Positions 54,411 through 61,100 of a stretch of 64,000 bases of DNA are shown here, piece after piece. The first letter of the stretch is position 1. Each line of letters begins with the position of its first letter. Source of the stretch: CBFHSD01 sp965658375 (lineage in GTDB: Bacteria > Bacteroidota > Bacteroidia > Flavobacteriales_G > Salibacteraceae); contig CBFHSD010000001.1 of NCBI GenBank assembly GCA_965658375.1, forward strand, positions 62,001 through 126,000. The letters run 5' to 3'. The notes beneath the pieces are model-generated. The model was not told the origin of the DNA, ran no database searches, and saw only the letters and a list, made by a program, of their open reading frames with translations. Made by a program: the position numbers and the translations under genes.

Positions 54411-54442
54411 AAAATCTCTTCAAGCTTTCGCTCAAAGAGATT
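54411..54442 (-). terminator. Terminator downstream of the detached T9SS domain
   Basis: On the minus strand AATCTCTT pairs with AAGAGATT across a 14-base loop and is followed by TTTT and a T-rich tail. It lies 57 bases after the TAA that ends the detached sorting domain. This is where a terminator is expected if the original gene extended to 54499. Confidence 0.6.
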
Positions 54443-54498
54443 ACTTGCCTGCAGCGAGAAAAGAACACTTCTACCTTTTTCGCTGCCTTAAAAAACTT

Positions 54499-54762
54499 TT
54501 AATCGATGATTACCTTCTTTGTGCTTTGAAGGCCTTCTTGCTCAACTTTAAGGAAACACACCCCTTTTTTCTGGTGATCCAATTGAACATCTTTCACATA
54601 ATCACCCTTGCCATTGAATGTGTCTTTGAAAAAAATGTTTCCTGCTGCATCACACAATTGAATGTTCATTTTACTTGGATTGCCTGAACGAACTGCGATG
54701 GTAAATAGGCCAGAATTTGGGTTAGGGTAAACCTTGAATATTTCTAATGAAAGATCATTAGA
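54499..54762 (-). pseudogene. T9SS type A sorting domain cut off by an amber codon
   Basis: Directly after TAG at 54765-54763 the same frame continues for 87 codons to TAA at 54501-54499. It encodes SNDLSLEIFKVYPNPNSGLF, then TIAVRSGNPSKMNIQL and finally STKKVIID. This is a complete type A sorting domain: VYPNPNSG opening, Gly-rich middle strands and a basic final strand. No start codon, ribosome site or signal peptide precedes it, so it cannot be a gene of its own. It is the natural C-terminus of the upstream 266-residue protein. Confidence 0.8.
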
Positions 54763-55563
54763 CTACTCAATATCGTCTTCTATGATAACTCTCTTCTCAA
54801 CTACAATTGCCTTTACCTCTCCTTCTTTAAGCTCAAGATCGTTGATGTTAACTTCAAAAGTTCTCAGTAATTCTTTGGCTTCAGCCATGGAGTGAACCAC
54901 TTGAACATCTCTAATCACCTGTTGATCTTGAACACTACTTTCGTCAAAAAACATCTTCACAGTAGCATCGTCTAAGTTGACGTCAAAATCAAGGGTTTGA
55001 ATCAGCTCTTCAAAATCTCCGTGATCCCAATTCAAATCAGTACAATCTTCTATTGACTCACCACTTAGCGTTTGGATCAGAAAGTGTTCTCCATTTGAAG
55101 AATAACGGTAAGCACTATCTCCAGTGAGTTTAATGCATTTGGGCATGCAATTGGTATCCTTCATGCATTTCACAGTTATTGTACCTTCAGAGGAAGATTC
55201 AATCTCCATGCATTCTCCATTCATTTCTATGGTTGTTTTTCCTCCATTGGTGCTAGTAACATCTAAATCTGTGCTTTCTGTTTTAAACATAAAGGCATTT
55301 TGTTGCATACCTTGAGGCTGCGATTGCAAGTTTTGGATTCTGGCCCTAGCTTCTTCGCCTTCATAGGTCGTAACAATGCTTTCTCTATCTTTTACTTCTG
55401 TTATCGTCAAAGTAGTTTCACCTTCTTTTTCTGTATATTCTACTTTCTTAATCGACTCCTTTTGCGCATGTTCTTGAGCGAATGCAGCACCGAGAAAGGA
55501 GAGCATACATAGTGTTGTAAAAAGAGCAGGAAGAAGCTTTTTGTGTACTTGGAATGTTTTCAT
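54763..55563 (-). CDS. Exported acidic protein, unknown, lacking its T9SS domain
   Basis: The ATG at 55563 (MKTFQVHKKLLPALFTTLCM to AAFAQ) gives a signal peptide and 266 residues; upstream in-frame codons to 55605 look non-coding. The mature part is acidic and Thr/Glu-rich (KVEYTEKEGETTLTITEVKD). It has a cysteine-containing segment (CMKDTNCMPKCIKL) and ends VVEKRVIIEDDIE at TAG. I recognise no family. The coding sense continues through the TAG into a sorting domain (54499-54762). Unless the codon is read through, the product would be exported to the periplasm but not passed through T9SS. It is divergent from a two-component system, 137 bases apart. Confidence 0.75.
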   Translation of the reverse strand: MKTFQVHKKLLPALFTTLCMLSFLGAAFAQEHAQKESIKKVEYTEKEGETTLTITEVKDRESIVTTYEGEEARARIQNLQSQPQGMQQNAFMFKTESTDLDVTSTNGGKTTIEMNGECMEIESSSEGTITVKCMKDTNCMPKCIKLTGDSAYRYSSNGEHFLIQTLSGESIEDCTDLNWDHGDFEELIQTLDFDVNLDDATVKMFFDESSVQDQQVIRDVQVVHSMAEAKELLRTFEVNINDLELKEGEVKAIVVEKRVIIEDDIE

Positions 55564-55682
55564 GATCGGATTAAGTTTAGATTCGGTCTCAAATCTACTC
55601 AGCAACTGAATTTCAATGTGTTAAATAAAAACCAACTACTGTTAATTCCTGTTAAGCGAAAAGCTTTCCTATTTTACGCGAT

Positions 55683-55690
55683 TATTTTTG
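55683..55690 (+). promoter_or_regulatory. Promoter -7 element of the kinase-regulator operon
   Basis: TATTTTTG followed by CGC lies 10 bases before the ATG at 55701, implying a short leader. Confidence 0.55.
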
Positions 55691-55700
55691 CGCCCATACT

Positions 55701-57320
55701 ATGAGGAAACAATACATCAACACTCTTATTGCCGTAATGGCCATGGCACTTGTAGGACTTGTATTCATGCAAGTTTATTGGGTTAGAAATGCTATATCTC
55801 TCAAGCAAGATGAGTTTGAACGCGGAGCCAATGACGCCATTCTCGCTGTTGTTGACCGTTTAGAACAAGCTGAGGCTCTTAAACAATTAAGAACTCATCA
55901 ACAAGGTAGGTACTTGTTCTTTGACGAAGATGCTGAGAACAAAATTACCAGTGCTGGAGTAGATACCGCCTATGACCTCATGGTAATCAAACAATACTCA
56001 AGACAAGGAGATCAAGTAGAGATTAGCATTAAAGAAGAAGAGAACGGTAACAGCAGTACGCATTCTATACAACGCAATGTTGGAGATACCATTGATGGTT
56101 CTGAAGATTTTCCATTGGATTTCTACTTCGAAAATAGAGGCTCAGACCCTTACCTAAGTACTGGGGAACCTGTTCAAATAGAAGATTCTTTAATCCGCGA
56201 ACGCATGAAAATCAAAAGAGCTTTTGTGGGAGATATCGTAAAGAGTCTCATAGAAGTAAATTTGTTTGAACCCATTGAAGAACGCATAGAGCAAGAAAAA
56301 CTCGAAGAGATAATAGAATCAGAACTCAAGAGATTTGGAATTAAAGCAAGCTATGAATACGGAGTATTTGATGAAAAAGAGCGCTGCCGAATTTGCAATA
56401 CTTCAGACTCTATTCAATGGACAGAAAACACCGAACTACAAGCCAAGTTGTTCCCCAATGATGTGGTAAAGGATCCATACTTTTTGAGACTTTACTTCCC
56501 TAGTCAAAACGCATACTTATTGCAAACCAATTGGCTCATGTTAGCCACTTCCATCCTTATTATTCTCTCTATCATGACCATTTTTGGATACACTGTGAGA
56601 ACCATTGTTACCCAGAAAAAGAACTCGGTGATTAAGAACGATTTCATCAACAACATGACCCATGAGTTTAAAACACCCATATCAACTATATCACTTGCAT
56701 GTGAAGCCTTAAACGATGGCGATATGCGAGCTATACCGCAAGCAGTAGACAGGTACATTGGAATGATCAATGACGAAAACAAACGTTTAGGAATGTTGGT
56801 AGAAGAGGTATTGCAAAGTGCCGTGCTGGATAAAGGCGACTTTAAGTTGAAACTTGAAAAATTAGATATACATGATGTTCTTCACCGCGTTAGCGACCGT
56901 ATGGAATTGAAAATTAAAGAGAAAAACGGTCGCATTAAACTCAATCTAAATGCTATATCTACCAATATTAACGCAGACAGAATTCACCTAGCAAATGTCT
57001 TTAACAATTTAATAGATAACGCCAATAAATACTCAAGAGAGACTCCCTCAATAGAAATAAGCACTTACAACCGAGAAGATCATCTTGTTATCGAGGTGAA
57101 AGATGAGGGAATAGGTATATCACCTGAAAATCAGAAACGTGTGTTTGATAAACTATATAGAGTTCCTACCGGTAACATTCATGATGTTAAAGGTTTCGGA
57201 TTAGGGTTAAGTTATGTTAAAATAATAACCGAGAAACTAGGAGGTTCTGTAGAATTGAAAAGCCAAATTGGAAAAGGCAGCACATTTATAATCAATTTAC
57301 CTCGTTATGGAAAACTTTAA
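55701..57320 (+). CDS. Membrane sensor histidine kinase
   Basis: The 539-residue protein has an N-terminal membrane helix (about 8-28), a ~250-residue periplasmic sensor without a recognised fold, and a second helix near 277-300 (LMLATSILIILSIMTIFGY). HisKA follows with His321 in NNMTHEFKTPIS. The HATPase_c domain has NLIDNANKYS, DEGIGIS and GFGLGLSYV. The periplasmic part holds one CRIC pair (ERCRICN). The gene overlaps its regulator by 14 bases, so the two are translated together. Kinases of this type in Bacteroidota often sense envelope state (inference). Confidence 0.94.
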   Translation: MRKQYINTLIAVMAMALVGLVFMQVYWVRNAISLKQDEFERGANDAILAVVDRLEQAEALKQLRTHQQGRYLFFDEDAENKITSAGVDTAYDLMVIKQYSRQGDQVEISIKEEENGNSSTHSIQRNVGDTIDGSEDFPLDFYFENRGSDPYLSTGEPVQIEDSLIRERMKIKRAFVGDIVKSLIEVNLFEPIEERIEQEKLEEIIESELKRFGIKASYEYGVFDEKERCRICNTSDSIQWTENTELQAKLFPNDVVKDPYFLRLYFPSQNAYLLQTNWLMLATSILIILSIMTIFGYTVRTIVTQKKNSVIKNDFINNMTHEFKTPISTISLACEALNDGDMRAIPQAVDRYIGMINDENKRLGMLVEEVLQSAVLDKGDFKLKLEKLDIHDVLHRVSDRMELKIKEKNGRIKLNLNAISTNINADRIHLANVFNNLIDNANKYSRETPSIEISTYNREDHLVIEVKDEGIGISPENQKRVFDKLYRVPTGNIHDVKGFGLGLSYVKIITEKLGGSVELKSQIGKGSTFIINLPRYGKL

Positions 57321-58002
57321 ACTACTGGTTGTTGAGGATGATCCGAACCTCGGAACCATCTTGGCAGAATATTTAAGAGCTAAACACTACGATGTTCAGC
57401 TTAGAAACAATGGCCAAGAAGGGTTTGATGCCTTTGCCAAAAATGACTTCGATCTCATTATCCTCGATGTAATGATGCCGGTTAAAGATGGCTTTAGCTT
57501 AGCGAAAGATATCAGAAAACTGAATCAAAAGGTTCCACTTATCTTCTTAACAGCTAAAAGCATGAAAGAAGATACCATTGAAGGGTTTAAAGTAGGTGCC
57601 GATGATTACATTACAAAACCATTTAGTATGGAAGAGTTATTGCTGAGAATCAATGCGATTCTTCGCAGAACGAAGCAAGATGTAATGGAAAGAGAGCAAC
57701 TGAAAGAGTTTACAGTTGGCAAATTTCTTTTCAAACCGAACGAGCAGCTTTTGATTGCTGATGGCGAAGAGAAAAAACTGACTTCAAAAGAAAACGAACT
57801 CCTGAAATTATTGGTGATTAACCAAAACTCTGTATTGGAAAGAGAATCTGCCTTAAATGCCATTTGGGGAGATGATAGCTACTTCAACTCAAGAAGTATG
57901 GATGTGTACATTACCAAGCTTAGAAAGTACCTTAGAAGCGATGAAAGCTTAGAAATTATAAACGTTCACGGAAGAGGATTTAAACTTATTTCAAAGAGTT
58001 AA
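57307..58002 (+). CDS. OmpR/PhoB-type response regulator
   Basis: The 231-residue protein has a receiver domain with Glu10, Asp11 and Asp12, phosphoacceptor Asp54 (IILDVMMPVKDG), the switch Thr in FLTAK and Lys in DYITKPF. The winged-helix output domain runs from ~130 to the end (LTSKENELLKLLV; RSMDVYITKLRKYL). Its ATG lies inside the kinase gene. Together they form a two-component system next to, and divergent from, the acidic exported protein. Confidence 0.95.
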   Translation: MENFKLLVVEDDPNLGTILAEYLRAKHYDVQLRNNGQEGFDAFAKNDFDLIILDVMMPVKDGFSLAKDIRKLNQKVPLIFLTAKSMKEDTIEGFKVGADDYITKPFSMEELLLRINAILRRTKQDVMEREQLKEFTVGKFLFKPNEQLLIADGEEKKLTSKENELLKLLVINQNSVLERESALNAIWGDDSYFNSRSMDVYITKLRKYLRSDESLEIINVHGRGFKLISKS

Positions 58003-58027
58003 TAGCACACGCATTGTGATTGCTAAA

Positions 58028-58057
58028 AGAAGCTCATGCATTGCATGGGCTTTTTTT
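58028..58057 (+). terminator. Terminator after the response regulator
   Basis: AGCTCATGC pairs with GCATGGGCT (one G-T pair) around ATT, followed by seven T residues. Confidence 0.85.
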
Positions 58058-58096
58058 ATGTCCTAAAACTACCCCCGTATCTTCCAGTTATTGCAC

Positions 58097-58128
58097 AAAA
58101 AAAGGCCATGTGATATTCACATGGCCTT
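58097..58128 (-). terminator. Terminator of the giant adhesin gene
   Basis: On the minus strand AAGGCCATGTGA pairs perfectly with TCACATGGCCTT (12 bp) around a 3-base loop, followed by a T-run. It starts 22 bases after the adhesin stop codon. Confidence 0.88.
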
Positions 58129-58149
58129 CCATAATTCTTGCTCTAAAAA

Positions 58150-61100
58150 TTACCTCAATAAATTGATGTAACCATAGTATTCATTTCTATTCTGTTCTTC
58201 TGTGTAATCGTTTGCAATAACTCTCCAAACGTAAGAACCTTCATTCGCCATATCGCCCGTAGCTTGCACTCTACCATCCCATGGAATAGATAGGCTATTG
58301 CTTTCAAAGATCAATGCACCCCATCTGTCATAAACCACTAAAGAATACTCATCTGGATCAACTCCCAAACCAATTGGTGCAAATACATCATTCAAGCCAT
58401 CGCCATTCGGTGTGAATGAATTTGGAATGTACATGTTGTACTCTGCTCCAATACGCACTTGCCTGTTGGTGTCATCCACGCAACCATAGTTAGTCGTTAC
58501 AGTAAGATTAACAGGATAAAAACCTGTATCAGCCGGGAACTGGAACGTTGGGTTCTCTAGACTACTTGTTTCAAGTTCATTAAATGTCCACAAGTAATCT
58601 ACTACATTACCCATTGATTCATTCTCGAAGTTGATTACCGTATTGAATACGGTTGTAGGCTGAGGGCCCATCATAAAGTCTGCAGTTGGTAAGGGATAAA
58701 CAGTCAGGTAATCTTCCTTCGTGATTTCTCCAAGACATCCCGCAGGAGTTCTTACTTGAAGGTGCACATCATAAGTACCTACAGAAAGATCGCTGATTGC
58801 AGCTTCAAATCCTGTAGCTTCTATATCGTCACCAACAGTCCACCAGCAGAATTGAGCAGGTGTAGAAGTGTTAATCAACACAACATCAAAAGGTTCGCAA
58901 CCTCTTAAAGTATCTATGCCGTAGAAATCCATAATTGGTAATGGGTTCACCACCACATCAACTGATGTTGTTACTTCAGGACTACCACAATTATCCGTTA
59001 CACGAACCGAATAGGTTTGAGTAGCTGCAGGTGAAACTTTAGGGTTTCTAACATAAGGATTATCCATGCTTAGTACAGGAGACCACACGTAATTGTACCC
59101 GTTTCCGTCACCTCCACTTGCAATTACACCTAACTGAGCAGTATCCTCAGGACAAATGTCTACATCATCTATTGGCAATACAGAAAGAGGCTCAAAAAAG
59201 TCGATTGTTACAGTATCAAACTTAGAACGACACCCATTAATATCTTCTGCCATTACAATGTAAATGTGTTGTGCAGAAGTAGCATAATCAGGACAAACTG
59301 TATGCGTTTGAGAATTCCCAAGATTCGCATTCCAATTGTAAACATATGGTCCTCCAGATCCTCCACCGGCTTGAGCACCAATTGTAATGCAGTTCCCAAC
59401 ACAAATTGAATCCTGAGTAAATTGTACCGCAATGTCTACCAACGGTGGTTCAGTTAGAGCAACAGTTGTATAAGCGATACATCCGTTCGCATCTTGCACC
59501 ATTACATCATAAGTTCCCGCCAATTGATAAGTAAACTGATAAGCTCCAAAGAAGGTGTTTGGCGTCCAAGTATTTCCACTATCTGCACTAAAGATATAAG
59601 GTCCAGTTCCGCCAGAAGGGTAAACTTTTATTGTTCCATCTGCCTTCCCATAACATGATATGTTCGTGCTTACAGTTGAATCGATCTGCAAGAGAGTTGG
59701 TTGTGTAATTGCAAAACCTGTATCTGCAATACATCCATTGGCATCAACAACGTGATAGGTATAGTTTTCTGCACATAGATTATTCACTTGATAACTACCT
59801 GTTGAAACGATTACACCGATGCTATTTTGGTAACTCATAGTGTCATAAGGAACCGTACCACCACTTACAGTGGCCAAAGCTGAACCGTTGCAACCATTAA
59901 AACAATCCACGTCATTCGTTGTCAAGCCTAAAACAATCTCGGTAGGCTCATTTAACACTTGTTGCACAGCAGGAATCGAACAGTTTTTACTATCTCTTAC
60001 CGTTACTAAATAAGGTCCAGCAGCCAAGCCATTAAACACATTTGATAGCTGGAAACTAATTCCATTGTCAATGCTATACTCTAAAGGAGGTGTTCCACCT
60101 GATCCGAATACGGCTATTTCTCCCGATGCGTCATCATAACAATTCAAATCTGATAAGTTGATGGAATCAATTTGAATTTGAGCATTCATATCCAAGTAAA
60201 CACTATCTGGCAATGAAACGCAAGAACTATCATCTCTCACCACTACATTGTACCATCCAGAATCTAGCCCAGTGAATAAACCTGATCCTTGGAAAGTTAA
60301 TCCACTATCGATACTGAACTCAAGCGGTGCCGTTCCACCCGATCCGAAGGCATAAATAATTCCATCTAGAGCTTGGAAACAACTCAAATCTTCATAATCT
60401 ACGCTATCAATTACAGGTGCACCAGGGTTGAGAAGCGTGTCCACCTGCATTGGGCTAACACATCCGATGCTATCTTGCACCATCAGTCCATAATAGCCTA
60501 GACTAAGGCCTGTGAACAGGCTATCTATAAAGTAAGATGTTCCTCCATCAATACTGTAGGTAAATGGTGAACTTCCACCATTGTTTTGAACCAGTATTTC
60601 TCCATTATTTAAACCACAATCTGGCTGGGTGAGCACACCATTTGGAGCAGTCATATTATTGACAAAGATGGTCACACTATCCTCCAGAATACACCCACAT
60701 GGGTCATTATAGGTAATGGTATATGTGATGGTTTGATTTACCTGAGCCACTGGATTTAAAATGTAAGGGTTACTTAATCCCGTTGTGGGTGTCCAAGTAA
60801 AGGTACCCGATCCTTGATTACAAGATTGCAATGCTGTTGGTTGCAATTGAATTGAATCACCTTCACATACCAAAGTATCATTACCCGCATCAATTTCGGA
60901 TACAAAAATGGTAATGCTCGCTGTGTCTTCGCAAACACCTAATGTATCCGCCACACTCACTAGATAAGTAGTCGTTGATGTTGGGGTGGCAACTGGGTTT
61001 AAGCTTAAAGAATTACTCAACGAAATTCCTAGAGTCCAAGAATAATCATAGAAAGTTGAGTCTGCCGTACCACAGAATTGGAACCTAGTATCTGGTCTAA

